Below, piece by piece: positions 24,950 to 34,156 of a stretch of DNA of 64,000 nucleotides. The stretch covers positions 53,218 to 117,217 of the forward strand of contig QIAU01000137.1 in assembly GCA_003225055.1 (NCBI GenBank), read 5' to 3'. The position numbers and the translations under genes were made by a program. Below the pieces are notes generated by a model. It had not been told where the DNA came from. It saw only the letters and a program-made list of their open reading frames with translations, and made no database searches. Every line of letters starts with the position of its first letter. Within the stretch, counting starts at the first letter, position 1. The DNA comes from Acidobacteriota bacterium. Lineage in GTDB: Bacteria > Acidobacteriota > Terriglobia > Terriglobales > Acidobacteriaceae.

Positions 24950-26088
24950 GTAGCCGATCCCAGGAGTTCCGCGCGCACATTCTTGAGCACATAAGCGGCC
25001 CGTTCAACCCCCACTTCACCGGGCAAAATGGGATCTTCGTTTTCAATGCTCAAGATGCCCTGGTAACCGACTTCCATGTAGGCGCGGACAATTTCCTTCC
25101 ACGTATTCGCACTATGACCGTACCCGACGGCCCGGAAGGTTTCCGACGCTTGGGACAAATCCTTAGTTTCGAACGCAAAGTTCAGGACCCCGTACTTATT
25201 CACGTTGTCCTTGAACATGACAGTGTCCTTCATATGCGCGTGGAAAATTGCGCCCTGTCTCCCGAGCAGATGAATCACCGCGATGGGATCGCATCCCTGC
25301 CAGAACAAATGGCTGAGATCGCAATTGGCGCCTATTTCCTCGCCGACGGCATCGCGCAGTCTCAGCAGGGTCATCGGGTTGTAAACCACAAAACCGGGAT
25401 GCATCTCGAAAGCCAGCTTGCGAATACCGTGATCCCGCGCAAATTTCGCCGCCTGCTTCCAGTAGGGAATCACTTTTTCCTTCCACTGCCAGTCGAGAAT
25501 CTGCGCGTATTCCGGAGGCCAACGATAGGTTGCCCAGTTTGGCATGGTGTCGCCGGGAGACCCACCCGGGCACCCGGAGAAGCCGACAATGACCTCGACG
25601 CCCAGCTTTTCAGCCAGCAGAACCGTGCGTTGAAAGATCTCCGCATCCCGCGCCGCGATTTTCGGATCCGGGTGTACAGGATTTCCATGGCAGCTCAGGG
25701 TGGCGACCATCAAATTGTGGTCATCGAATTTTTTCTTCCATGCCCGAAGCTTCGCCTGATCAGAAAGGAGGTCCTGCACCGGACAGTGTTTAGTTCCCGG
25801 GTAACCGCCGGTGCCAATCTCCATCGCTTCCAGGCCGTAGCCGGCTACCTTGTCCAGCATCTCATCCAGGGAGAGGTGGTCAAAGACCGGATCAAAAACC
25901 CCAATCGGTATTTTTCGCGCCGCACCCGCGGGCAAGGGATTGGGGGGGGACGAGGGTTGAGTGCCGGGCGAACCGCCGCTCTCCACAGAACCCAGATGCG
26001 GACCTGCTGCCGCCGCCGCCAACAACCCACCCGAGGCGGTCAGGAATTTTCTGCGGCTTGTCGAATTCGAAAAAGAGCTGCTGTCCAT
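24946..26088 (-). CDS. Sugar phosphate isomerase/epimerase, Tat-exported
   Basis: 380 residues from ATG 26088, chosen over an ATG at 26124 because AAAGGA sits six bases upstream and the product then starts with a Tat-like signal (TSRRKFLTASGGLLAAAAA). TIM-barrel motifs: YGLEAMEIGTGGYPG, MVATLSCHGNPVHP, VIVGFSGCPGGSPGD, LAFEMHPGFVVYNP, IGANCDLSHLFWQGCDP and IFHAHMKDTVMF. The last strands contain metal-ligand Glu, Asp and His. It is the first gene of a run of TIM barrels and the GMC oxidoreductase on the minus strand. Confidence 0.88.
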   Translation of the reverse strand: MDSSSFSNSTSRRKFLTASGGLLAAAAAGPHLGSVESGGSPGTQPSSPPNPLPAGAARKIPIGVFDPVFDHLSLDEMLDKVAGYGLEAMEIGTGGYPGTKHCPVQDLLSDQAKLRAWKKKFDDHNLMVATLSCHGNPVHPDPKIAARDAEIFQRTVLLAEKLGVEVIVGFSGCPGGSPGDTMPNWATYRWPPEYAQILDWQWKEKVIPYWKQAAKFARDHGIRKLAFEMHPGFVVYNPMTLLRLRDAVGEEIGANCDLSHLFWQGCDPIAVIHLLGRQGAIFHAHMKDTVMFKDNVNKYGVLNFAFETKDLSQASETFRAVGYGHSANTWKEIVRAYMEVGYQGILSIENEDPILPGEVGVERAAYVLKNVRAELLGSAT

Positions 26089-26204
26089 GAAAGGTCCTTT
26101 CTGAACGGCAGGAGTGTGCCCCACAGGGGCAGCATTATACTCATCCGAAGTGGCCCGAGTGTTGTGAAAAATCGATTAAGTGCAGTTTTCCTTTAGAGGC
26201 TGAT

Positions 26205-26575
26205 TCAAGACGTGCTGCGCTCCTCCGGGCGCTCTGCCCAACTCTCGATGTCGCTGATGAGTGCATTTCGCGCTGGTCGGCGCAGGTGACGTCTTGTCCC
26301 AAATTGAGTGTCGGCCACTGCGATCGTGCACAAGAGATAAAACAACGCCACATGGGCAGGAATCTGCAGGTTGAAGTCAACCAAGCAGTGGACCAGGATT
26401 GCCGTACAACCCAGCAGGGCCCCCAGCCCGACGGCTCCGTTAACGTCTGATGTCCAATCTTTAAGCGTCCGCAAGCCATTGCGGTAAACGAGCACGAGAA
26501 ACCAGACCATGGTTAGGAAGCCGACGGCACCGGTTTCCTCCCCAGCAGCCAAATTCGCGTCAAGTGGCACCATCA
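26205..26575 (-). pseudogene. O-antigen ligase family remnant (C-terminal end)
   Basis: The minus strand reads EETGAVGFLTMVWFLVLVYR, then GLGALLGCTAILVHCLVDFN and LQIPAHVALFYLLCTIAV. This is the C-terminal membrane segment of Wzy/WaaL-type O-antigen ligases (pattern ETGAVGF ... LVDFNLQIPAN). The N-terminal two thirds are absent; the similarity ends near 26575 where an oppositely oriented remnant begins. Confidence 0.75.
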
Positions 26576-26579
26576 CCTG

Positions 26580-26915
26580 CGAAAGTGGCAACAGCTATCT
26601 CGCGATTCTTCAATGGACGGGATTACTGGGGGCTATTCGTTTTTATGGAATTGTTTTGTTCTTGGTAGGCAAGATTGCTCGGGCAGCGCTGGTCTTACCT
26701 GGTATGGCGATGCCCGTCATGCCTGTCTTGCCATCATGGCTGTGCTGGTCGCAGACTTGGTCAATGCCTTCTTTGAGGTCTGGCTTTTTGCCGTAGGGTA
26801 CTATATATGTATTTTCTTTTGGACGCTTGCCTTCGCCCTCATCGATTTGGCGCCGGTAACCGGCAACGAGGTAGTTCGGGATTCGGGTCCCTGGCCTGCT
26901 CCAGTTCGCGCGTGA
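26580..26915 (+). pseudogene. Second O-antigen ligase family remnant, opposite strand, frameshifted
   Basis: Plus strand: SGNSYLAILQWTGLLGA, then RFYGIVLFLVGKIARA in one frame. After a shift near 26690 it continues WYGDARHACLAIMAVLVADL and VNAFFEVWLFAVGYYICIFF in another. It is again the C-terminal membrane part of an O-antigen ligase/polymerase, different from the minus-strand remnant it abuts. The upstream coding region is missing. Confidence 0.72.
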
Positions 26916-27076
26916 CTACCGGCACCTGTGGCGATGAAACCCGGACTCGCACCTTCGCTTAGATGCCCGCGTTCAAGCGTCCCGCCAGCGGGCGGACCGG
27001 ACTAAATACCTCAAGCCGCGGTTTGAAAAAATGCAACACGGTGCCGCAGTTACGCATCTTTAAGGCTTCACGGTTC

Positions 27077-27760
27077 ATGAGTTCACTGCCGGCACAAGAT
27101 ATCCGGTTACGCGAGGCTAGGGCGCCTTTCAAGTTCAACAGTTCAGCTTATCTGCTGCGTATTGGCTGGCAAAAAGCTAATAACCTTGGCGAGTTGCTGG
27201 AAGCGCTGCATACCTGTCCCGAAGAGTCCATATTTCAACACACGTTTCTGACTCTGCAGGAACATCACTTCTTCCGCACCGGTTTCTCCAACGACTTCGC
27301 TCATTGGGCGTACGCCGACTGCAATGAGGTCGCCTTGGCGGAATGGTTGGCAGGTGTTGATGTCCGCGCTTTTACCTCCGTGGCGGAGCTCAGAGAACGC
27401 CTCGTGGAAGTGGTCAGCAGTTACTTGGCCGCCCACCCGCAGGCCGGTCACCGCCCGGCTCTAAAGCCCTTCTACTTCTGCGCTTCCGACAGCGTCATCG
27501 TTCCGACCCCCTTCGAGGCTCGGAATGTGGACCAATTTCTCCAGGCCCTCGGACAGATCGGCGTGCACTGCGTTCATCATCATTTCATCGAAGCACGTCT
27601 CCGGCTCAAGCTGCGGACCAATGACTTCTCGGTATGGCTGGAGGAGGATGCGGGTTTATCCCAGGCTGCCGCCCGGCTGAATCGCATCGACATCTACACT
27701 GCCACTCTCGAAGACGTGCGGCGGCAGATTATCCGCATCGTCGAGAGCACCCTGCGCTGA
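27077..27760 (+). CDS. DUF5752 family protein
   Basis: 227 residues from ATG 27077; an in-frame start at 26963 would add an unrelated basic stretch. Features: APFKFNSSAYLLRIG, ALHTCPEESIFQHTFLTLQE, FSNDFAHWAYADCNEVALAE, ASDSVIVPTPFEARNVDQFL, and the closing LKLRTNDFSVWLEEDAGLSQ. The HH--FEARL and NDFS-WLEE motifs are characteristic of DUF5752. Function unknown; relatives often lie beside glycosyltransferases, but none is intact here, only O-antigen ligase remnants. No signal peptide or membrane segment. Confidence 0.78.
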   Translation: MSSLPAQDIRLREARAPFKFNSSAYLLRIGWQKANNLGELLEALHTCPEESIFQHTFLTLQEHHFFRTGFSNDFAHWAYADCNEVALAEWLAGVDVRAFTSVAELRERLVEVVSSYLAAHPQAGHRPALKPFYFCASDSVIVPTPFEARNVDQFLQALGQIGVHCVHHHFIEARLRLKLRTNDFSVWLEEDAGLSQAAARLNRIDIYTATLEDVRRQIIRIVESTLR

Positions 27761-27792
27761 ATCCTTTCCAGAAAACCGATTAAGGTCATGCG

Positions 27793-27826
27793 CCCGGGTT
27801 CGAAGAGCTTGGTCCTCGAACCCGGG
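27793..27826. terminator. Strong 11-bp hairpin after the DUF5752 gene
   Basis: Arms CCCGGGTTCGA (27793-27803) and TCGAACCCGGG (27816-27826) are perfectly complementary around a 12-base loop, 32 bases after the stop codon. There is no T-run, so it may stabilise the 3' end or act as a Rho-assisted stop rather than a classical terminator. Confidence 0.55.
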
Positions 27827-27968
27827 TGGGCTGTTCCCGGTACGGGTGTGACGAAGCGCAACGGCTCAGCCGGCCGATGGTTTCACGCGACACCCCCGCG
27901 GTTTCTGGCGCAGGCTGGGCGGCATAAACCTTGTGTGGCCCGGCGCGCGACAGGGAACAGCCGGTCCT

Positions 27969-28299
27969 CTACCTGTTCAGGTCGCGGATGTGGGGCTACC
28001 GGGGCTTTGATCTGTCGGGGGTCACACTCTTGTTGGCGAAAGCATGGGTGGCTTTCTTGTTTTTGCCACGACTGGCGATGGCGTCGGTCAGGGCTTCGTC
28101 GGACAGCTTCTTGACGTCATCTGACTTCAACGCCGGCGCCTTAACCGGGGGCTTGCCTTCCCCGCTGGGGCCATGGCACACGGCGCATTTCGCCTTGTAA
28201 GGGGCTGCTCCCATCGTCCGCCGCCCACGACAGGCTTGGGATCAGAACGAACAGTGCCACCGCAATCATCAGGATTGACGCGGCTAACCTCGTCGTCAT
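27969..28299 (-). pseudogene. Monoheme cytochrome c, several frameshifts
   Basis: From ATG 28299 a signal peptide reads MTTRLAASILMIAVALFVLI-PSLSWAAD. A one-base shift then leads to GAAPYKAKCAVCHGPSGEGK with the heme-binding CAVCH, and ALTDAIASRGKNKKATHAFA, whose downstream part should hold the Met ligand. Two further shifts near 28016 and 27995 are needed to reach the ending TPDQIKA-VAHIRDLNR and TAG at 27969. Length and order fit a small periplasmic class I cytochrome c. Such a protein is a common electron acceptor for GMC sugar dehydrogenases like the one at 21307. Confidence 0.78.
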
Positions 28300-28786
28300 T
28301 CATAATGGCTTTCTGCTCCTTAAAATTTGTGCACACTGCCGTGGCGCGTTCCGCGGACTGGCGCGCGTTTGCGAAATCGCCCACCGGCCGGACCTTGCTG
28401 GTGCCTGCTGTATAAGAACTCAGCTCATTACGTCTTAGCTGATTAAAGTTTCAACTATGGGGAAGAAAGGTGCGGTGATGTGAGTCACCCCAAGACGTGA
28501 CCGGCAGCCCTTCTGACCCTCCCCTTGCCGGTGTTTTGGAATCAAAGATTTACCGAGCGACCCTGCGCAATCTCTGATTCGAGGAGATTTGCAGGAGCGA
28601 TTCCAGAGTTGCAGCTGTCCGCTTTCCGCCCTCAGCTTTCACTAACGCCAGATGCGCCTCTCATTAGCGGCTGGACCGAGAGAATTGGCTCCCCACCTTG
28701 CGGGAAAGGCGCAGCGCCGACAAGAGTGTCCGCGCAACACACGCAACTGCCGATCCTGACTCCCGACTACTGGCTCCTGGCGCCTC
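28300..28786. other. Intergenic region without recognised gene
   Basis: Nearly 490 bases between the cytochrome c pseudogene and the yjbQ stop. No protein domain is recognised in any frame and no strong terminator is seen. It probably contains the original promoter of the cytochrome gene. Confidence 0.5.
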
Positions 28787-29200
28787 TCACTCCCCCATCA
28801 CTTTCACGATCACTCGCTTGTCGCGCTGGCCGTCGAACTCGGCATAGAAGATCCGCTGCCAGGGACCGAAATCGAGCCGCCCGGCGGTAATTGGTACGAC
28901 GACTTGGTGATGAATCAGCAACGCTTTCAGATGGGAATCGCCATTGTCCTCGCCCGTGTCATGATGCCGGTAGCCTTTGCGGTAGGGGGCCAGGTGCTCC
29001 AGCCATTCGTCGATGTCGGCGATCAGTCCTGACTCGTTGTCATTCACATAAACTCCGGCCGTGATGTGCATCGCTGAAACCAGCACCATGCCTTCCTTGA
29101 TGCCGCTCTTTGTCACGATGGCCTCAACCTGCGGGGTGAGGTGAATGTATTCGCGATGCTTCTTGGTATGAAATGTCAGGTATTCCGTGTGGAATTTCAT
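28787..29200 (-). CDS. yjbQ: YjbQ family protein (UPF0047)
   Basis: 137 residues, the family norm, from ATG 29200 with AGGAAAG upstream. Conserved motifs: [51 protein letters not shown], and the C-terminal [20 protein letters not shown]. The HITA, EN-D-H and GTWQ-like (here GPWQ) residues make up the family active site. Members have weak thiamine-phosphate synthase activity in vitro, but the physiological role is unclear. Cytoplasmic, single gene, divergent from the DUF2339 gene 72 bases away. Confidence 0.92.
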   Translation of the reverse strand: MKFHTEYLTFHTKKHREYIHLTPQVEAIVTKSGIKEGMVLVSAMHITAGVYVNDNESGLIADIDEWLEHLAPYRKGYRHHDTGEDNGDSHLKALLIHHQVVVPITAGRLDFGPWQRIFYAEFDGQRDKRVIVKVMGE

Positions 29201-29272
29201 GGTTCTTTCCTTTCTGCCGGTCAGAAAAAAGCCAACCCAGTTTCTCAGATGATGATTTAGCATTTCACCCCA

Positions 29273-31114
29273 ATGGCAGACCCGCGCAACCTGGAGCGGG
29301 AAGTTGAGGAATTGCGGCAACTCGCTCATGAGTTGTCGGCCCGCATCGACCGCGTCGAGCAGACCTTAAGGAGCCAATCAAGCTCAGTCCAACAGGAAAG
29401 CGCGGCATGGGCCAGCATCACGCCTGCACCGCCTCCAGCTCCGCCGAAATCAGGACCCAAGCCACTGCCTTACATTCCACCACGTCCGCTCGCGCCGGCA
29501 ACGATTCCAGAGGCCGACTTGGAATCGCGCATCGGTTCACACTGGCTGAACCGGATTGGCATCGCTGCCGTGCTGGTTGGGGTTTCCTACTTCCTCAAGT
29601 ACGCCTTCGAAAACAACTGGATTGGCCCTCGAGGACGGGTCCTGATCGGCCTGGCAGCCGGGCTTGCGCTGATTATCTGGAGCGAGAGATTCCGACATGG
29701 TGGCTATCGGGTTTTTTCGTACTCGCTCAAGGCACTTGGGATCGGCATTCTGTATCTGTCCTTGTGGGCGGCGTTTCAGGTCTACAGCCTGATCCCCGGA
29801 GCAGCCGCATTGGTCGCGATGCTGGTGGTGACCTCCGGTGCCGCGGCTTTGGCGCTCCGCCAAGACACCCAGATCCTTGCCCTGTTTGCCTTGCTCGGAG
29901 GTTTTGCGACACCGTTGTTGCTTTCGACCGGTCGGGACCGGGAACTCGAATTGTTTCTTTACCTGGCGCTGCTCGATCTCGCCACGCTGGTCCTGGTCAC
30001 AGTGAAACCCTGGCGCCGCCTCCTGGTTCTGGCTTTTTTGGGAACGCTGTTCGAGTACATCGAGTGGTACGAGACTTTTTACGACCGCGGCCATTTTCCC
30101 CTGACGCTCGGATTCGCCACTCTCTTCTTTGCTATCTTTGCGGTTGCTCCGCTGATTGCAGGTTTGCCTGCTGAACCTGAAGCCAAGCCATTTTGGGCGA
30201 TCCCCCACGTTCTTGCGTTTCTGAATGCGGCGGTCTACTTCATCCAGGCCTCGGTCATGATCGAGGACTTGCTGGACAAAGGCAGCGCGTGGATGGCGGT
30301 TGGGTTGGCTGGCGTTTACGCCTTTTTGAGCCGCCAGATTCGCCCGGCACACCGTGAGACGCGGGCCGGCGAGAGCCTGCGGTTGCTGCATGTCGCGATT
30401 GCCGTCGGCTTCATCACCATCGCGATTCCGATTCGCCTCGAGTCTCACTGGATTGCGGTGGGATGGCTGGCAGAGTCGGCCGCTCTCCTTTGGCTGGCGA
30501 ACCGCATCAATTCGGATTTCCTGAGCGTTTTTGCACTGGGAGCGCTGAGCTTAGGCGTGGCTCGCCTGCTGTTTATCGACAACTTCTATTCCGCCCGGCT
30601 ACTTTTGAACGCGCGCATGGCGGTTCACGCCTTGGCCATTGCCGTTCTCGCGTTGGTCGCGTGGCAGGGCTATTACAGGGATGACGACGATGCCGGCAAA
30701 GTCGCCTCAGCATGTGTCATTGCTCTGAACCTGCTGGCGGTGATTGCGCTCAGCCGTGAAGTTTCAGACTACTACCGGCACGCGATCGCAGCCTTGCAAC
30801 CGGTGCCCGGTCACGGGATACCCGGAGAGTCCTCACACGTCAGGAACCTCGAGATCGGGCGCGACTTTACCTACTCAGCCTTGTGGATGGGTTACGGAGC
30901 CTTGCTGATGTTCGCGGGTTTTTGGAAGCGTTCAGCCTTGGTGCGCTGGCAAGCGCTGGTTCTGATCGCGATCACGATATTCAAGGTCTTTCTGTACGAC
31001 GTATGGCAACTCGACCGAGGGTATCGGATTGTCAGTTTTGTGATTTTGGGAATACTGTTGCTGATAATTTCTTTTGCCTATCAGCGCGACTGGCTGGAGC
31101 TTTCCCAGCCTTAG
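29273..31114 (+). CDS. DUF2339 domain-containing polytopic membrane protein
   Basis: 613 residues. It starts with a short coiled coil ([20 protein letters not shown]), then a Pro-rich linker ([20 protein letters not shown]), then [20 protein letters not shown], the recognisable entry motif of DUF2339, followed by more than a dozen hydrophobic helices to the end ([12 protein letters not shown]). Role unknown; it is an inner-membrane protein widespread in Bacteroidota and Acidobacteriota. Its stop directly abuts the stop of the convergent gene at 31115. Confidence 0.88.
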   Translation: MADPRNLEREVEELRQLAHELSARIDRVEQTLRSQSSSVQQESAAWASITPAPPPAPPKSGPKPLPYIPPRPLAPATIPEADLESRIGSHWLNRIGIAAVLVGVSYFLKYAFENNWIGPRGRVLIGLAAGLALIIWSERFRHGGYRVFSYSLKALGIGILYLSLWAAFQVYSLIPGAAALVAMLVVTSGAAALALRQDTQILALFALLGGFATPLLLSTGRDRELELFLYLALLDLATLVLVTVKPWRRLLVLAFLGTLFEYIEWYETFYDRGHFPLTLGFATLFFAIFAVAPLIAGLPAEPEAKPFWAIPHVLAFLNAAVYFIQASVMIEDLLDKGSAWMAVGLAGVYAFLSRQIRPAHRETRAGESLRLLHVAIAVGFITIAIPIRLESHWIAVGWLAESAALLWLANRINSDFLSVFALGALSLGVARLLFIDNFYSARLLLNARMAVHALAIAVLALVAWQGYYRDDDDAGKVASACVIALNLLAVIALSREVSDYYRHAIAALQPVPGHGIPGESSHVRNLEIGRDFTYSALWMGYGALLMFAGFWKRSALVRWQALVLIAITIFKVFLYDVWQLDRGYRIVSFVILGILLLIISFAYQRDWLELSQP

Positions 31115-31762
31115 TTAGTGCCGGGAAGTAGAGGCTCCCGCGGCCAATTCGCGCAGCATTTCCAGCCAGCCTTCGGCGCCCACCTGGTCGGGAAGAGAGT
31201 CAATCTCCAAAGTGGCCGAGAAATGCGGTGAATCCGGGCTGTAGCGCACGTTAACGAAGTTCTTCTCCCGCGACGCCATCAGAGCATTGATCACCGGGCT
31301 GAGTTCCTGCCCCCATTTACTCCGGCTGGTCAGCACGATCGGCCCGGGACGAGTCACTAGCCAGTTCCGTGAGGAAAGAGAGCCGCTGTTGTGGCCGCTC
31401 CAGCGATGGTTGTGAACGTCCAGTTGGAACCGTGGCGCGCTGTCCAGATCGGCCTCGAACGAGAGCGTCTCTTTCTGTTTGCGCCAGCGGCTCAGCGCCC
31501 AATTAGTCGGAACCGGGCGCGGGAGTAGCCGGACGACAACCCGGGCGTGATCGAACATATGAGGGGGGAACCGCAACTCTGCGAGAAGCCGGGAAGTGCC
31601 CTGCCAGCGGACTTTGAGAACCCTGCCTTTGCCCGCGCACGCGGTCTGGACCCAGTGCAGGACGACCAACGCCCTGCGCCGGTTGTAGCGGGCGAACCAG
31701 AAATACCAGAACATCAGCATGACTATGGCTGCCCCCACGTCGATGGCCAGAAACCATTCCAT
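31115..31762 (-). CDS. Hypothetical protein with one N-terminal membrane helix
   Basis: 215 residues from ATG 31762 (MEWFLAIDVGAAIVMLMFWY), giving one membrane anchor followed by a basic stretch (RYNRRRALVVLHW), so the bulk is likely cytoplasmic. No domain is recognised; the soluble part has RVLKVRWQGTSRLLAELRFP and LDVHNHRWSGHNSGS but no known motif. An in-frame ATG at 31816 would add 18 residues. Convergent with the DUF2339 gene with no gap. Confidence 0.65.
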   Translation of the reverse strand: MEWFLAIDVGAAIVMLMFWYFWFARYNRRRALVVLHWVQTACAGKGRVLKVRWQGTSRLLAELRFPPHMFDHARVVVRLLPRPVPTNWALSRWRKQKETLSFEADLDSAPRFQLDVHNHRWSGHNSGSLSSRNWLVTRPGPIVLTSRSKWGQELSPVINALMASREKNFVNVRYSPDSPHFSATLEIDSLPDQVGAEGWLEMLRELAAGASTSRH

Positions 31763-31903
31763 ACCACCACCTGAGATGCGCATCTTAAGGCTGCGGATGC
31801 TGTCATTCAAGCCCATTCATAAGGGCTGTTCGGTAACCATGAAGCTGGTGACCGCCGGTTGCAAGCTGGCAAATAGGCGACGGCTCGTAGCTACAATGTT
31901 CCC

Positions 31904-32410
31904 GTGCGGGTTACGATCCGAGATTTCCACAGCCGGGATTTCGAGACGCTCTGGCGCATTGATCAGCAATGTTTTGCGCCGGGGATCTCATATTCTCGTC
32001 CGGAACTGGCCGCCTACATGCGCGCCAGCGGTTCGTTCACCCTGGTAGCTGAGTCCCAGGAAACAGAAAATACCGAGCCGCCGGCCGACTCTGCGCCGCG
32101 CGCAATCATAGGCTTTCTTGTGGGCCACGCCAACCGGCGTGGTGCTGCACATATCATCACGATTGACGTGCTGCCCAAAGCGCGTCGCTCGGGCATCGGC
32201 TCGCGACTGCTTTCCGCAGCCGAGGAGCGCCTGCGGGCTGCGCACTGCAGCACGGTGCAGCTCGAAACCGCTGTAGACAACACTTCAGCTCTGACCTTCT
32301 ACAAGCGCCATAATTATTCTCTTCTTAGGACCATCCCGCGCTACTATCCCGGCGGGCTGGATGCCTTCGTTCTCGAGAAAAATTTGCTTTCCTCGGCCTC
32401 CGACAGATAG
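31904..32410 (+). CDS. GNAT family N-acetyltransferase
   Basis: 168 residues, GTG start (VTIRDFHSRDFETLWRIDQQ). The acetyl-CoA site reads DVLPKARRSGIGSRLLSAAE (motif A, R-x-x-G-x-G/A), followed by LETAVDNTSALTFYKRHNYS (motif B). It resembles RimI-like acetyltransferases, but the acceptor cannot be told. It ends nine bases before pheA, so the two are likely cotranscribed. Confidence 0.88.
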   Translation: MRVTIRDFHSRDFETLWRIDQQCFAPGISYSRPELAAYMRASGSFTLVAESQETENTEPPADSAPRAIIGFLVGHANRRGAAHIITIDVLPKARRSGIGSRLLSAAEERLRAAHCSTVQLETAVDNTSALTFYKRHNYSLLRTIPRYYPGGLDAFVLEKNLLSSASDR

Positions 32411-32419
32411 CTTTCCTGC

Positions 32420-33226
32420 ATGAAAGTTGCCATCCAGGGCGAAATAGGCTCTTTCAGCCACGAGGCTGCAGTGCGCATGGTGCCGGGCTGCACGATCGTG
32501 CCCTGTACCCGCTCGGCGGAAGTATTCGATCGCCTGGAACGCGGCTCGGTCGAGGCCGCTGTCATTCCCATCGAGAACTCACTGGCCGGATCCGTGGCTG
32601 AGCACCTGGACTTGCTGCTGGCGCGAAAGGTCTTTGTCCAACGCGAGTTCCGTCTGCGGATCATCCATAATGTAATTGCTGCTCCGGGTGTGAAGTTAGA
32701 CGGGCTGAGCCGCGTTCTCTCGCACCCGGTAGCCCTCGAGCAGTGTCGCGATTTCTTTCGCCGACATCCGCGGATCCAGGCGGAGCCGTTCTATGACACC
32801 GCCGGCAGCGTCAAGCACGTAATCGAGAACCAGCTCCAGCACGCCGCGGGAATCGCCAGCCGTCACGCGGCCGCTGTTTACGGAGGCAAGATCCTGAAGC
32901 CGGGCATTGAAGATGATAAGCGCAACTTCACACGATTCTTTTTAATCCGTAAGCAACGGCAGAGACTTCCGAAAGCCAACAAGACCTCGGTAGCTTTCAG
33001 CGTAAGAAACGTGCCGGGAGCCCTGTTCAAGGCCTTGAGTGTTTTTGCTCTCCGCGACATCAGCCTGAGCAAAATCGAGTCGCGTCCATTGCGCGGCCGT
33101 CCCTGGGAGTATGTTTTCTTCGTGGATTTCCTGCGCGGAGAAGATGAGGCTTCCCGCAATGCATTGCGGCATTTGGGCGAGGTCACTGACCTGGTGAAGG
33201 TGTTGGGCGTTTACCCATCGGCGTAA
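32420..33226 (+). CDS. pheA: Prephenate dehydratase
   Basis: 268 residues, a monofunctional enzyme that turns prephenate into phenylpyruvate in phenylalanine synthesis. Catalytic part: VAIQGEIGSFSHEAAVRM at the start, VIPIENSLAGSVAEHLDLLL, and YDTAGSVKHVIENQLQHAAG with the conserved TAGS (T-x-x-S) motif, then AAVYGG. NFTRFFLIRKQ leads into the C-terminal ACT domain with NKTSVAFSVRNVPGALFKAL and the ESRP motif (SLSKIESRPLRGRPWEYVFF) that binds Phe for feedback inhibition. No chorismate mutase domain is present. Confidence 0.95.
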   Translation: MKVAIQGEIGSFSHEAAVRMVPGCTIVPCTRSAEVFDRLERGSVEAAVIPIENSLAGSVAEHLDLLLARKVFVQREFRLRIIHNVIAAPGVKLDGLSRVLSHPVALEQCRDFFRRHPRIQAEPFYDTAGSVKHVIENQLQHAAGIASRHAAAVYGGKILKPGIEDDKRNFTRFFLIRKQRQRLPKANKTSVAFSVRNVPGALFKALSVFALRDISLSKIESRPLRGRPWEYVFFVDFLRGEDEASRNALRHLGEVTDLVKVLGVYPSA

Positions 33227-33320
33227 AGTTCTTCGCGGGCGGGCGTCATTTCAGCCGTCCCCTGTCCCCAGGTTTTTACATCAAAACCGGCATTCCCGCT
33301 GTGCGGTTCACGGAGGAATA

Positions 33321-34037
33321 ATGAACCAACGACCTTCCGAGGCTCGCCGAGATTTTCTGCTTCGTGCCGGCGCCGTTTGTGGCGGGCTGGCGCTACCCCC
33401 AGTCTTGGCCATCCCGCTCATCGCGCAAGAGAAGGAAAAAGAAAGAGATGCAGGGGAAGAAATTTCTCCTGCCGAGGACTTAATGCGCGAGCACGGTGTA
33501 CTCAATCGCGTGCTCCTGATTTACGAGGAACATCGCCGACGGTTAGAGGCGAAGCAGGATTTCGATCCCGCAGTTCTGGCGGACGCGGCCGGAGTCGTCC
33601 GCCACTTCGTGGAGGAGTACCACGAGAAGCTGGAGGAGGATTACCTGTTTCCCCGTTTTCGAAAAGCGGGCAAGCTGGTTGACCTGGTCGACACCCTTCT
33701 TCAGCAGCACCAGGCGGGACGCCGCCTCACCGCGCAAATCGAGCAGCTGGCCGTGGCCGGTGCCGCGAAAGATGATGCCAAGCGCCGACGGCTCTCCGAC
33801 GCGCTGCACTCGTTCATCCGCATGTACCGTCCCCATGAGGCCCGAGAAGACACGGTTCTGTTTCCAGCCTTTCGCAAGGTTGTTTCATCTCACGAATATG
33901 GCGCCTTAGGGGAGGAATTTGAGAAGAAGGAGGACCAGTTGTTCGGAGACGAGGGTTATTTCAAAGTTGTAGGCCAGGTTGCCGGGCTGGAGAAAAAGCT
34001 AGGGATCTATGAATTAGCCGAGTTCACGCCCAAGTGA
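33321..34037 (+). CDS. Hemerythrin-like (HHE) domain protein with Tat signal
   Basis: 238 residues. N-terminal twin-arginine signal EARRDFLLRAGAVCGGLALP, then a four-helix HHE domain with diiron ligands in AEDLMREHGVLNRVLL, VRHFVEEYHEKLEEDYLFPR, LLQQHQAGRRL and MYRPHEAREDTVLFPAFR. Export by Tat fits a metalloprotein folded in the cytoplasm. Likely binds oxygen or nitric oxide, or senses redox, in the periplasm; the partner is unknown. Confidence 0.88.
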   Translation: MNQRPSEARRDFLLRAGAVCGGLALPPVLAIPLIAQEKEKERDAGEEISPAEDLMREHGVLNRVLLIYEEHRRRLEAKQDFDPAVLADAAGVVRHFVEEYHEKLEEDYLFPRFRKAGKLVDLVDTLLQQHQAGRRLTAQIEQLAVAGAAKDDAKRRRLSDALHSFIRMYRPHEAREDTVLFPAFRKVVSSHEYGALGEEFEKKEDQLFGDEGYFKVVGQVAGLEKKLGIYELAEFTPK

Positions 34038-34116
34038 CCGAGCTGTGTCCTGGGGTCACATTCTTACGTGAGTTGGCACACTTGCGGGCTTTCTCAGAGA
34101 CGCTAACCTGACAGTA

Positions 34117-34139
34117 GCGGCCCCAGGACTTTGGGCCGC
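34117..34139 (+). promoter_or_regulatory. 7-bp GC hairpin just ahead of a ribosome-binding site
   Basis: Arms GCGGCCC and GGGCCGC are perfect with a 9-base loop. The next bases are AAGGGAGG, a strong ribosome-binding site, then ATG at 34157. The hairpin could protect or attenuate the leader of the now broken small gene. Confidence 0.5.
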
Positions 34140-34156
34140 CAAGGGAGGAAGCAATC

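Noticed and set aside
27793..27826. GGTTCGA and hairpin suggested a tRNA T-arm
   Set aside because: No cloverleaf, no anticodon stem and no CCA end could be placed around it; it is a simple inverted repeat.
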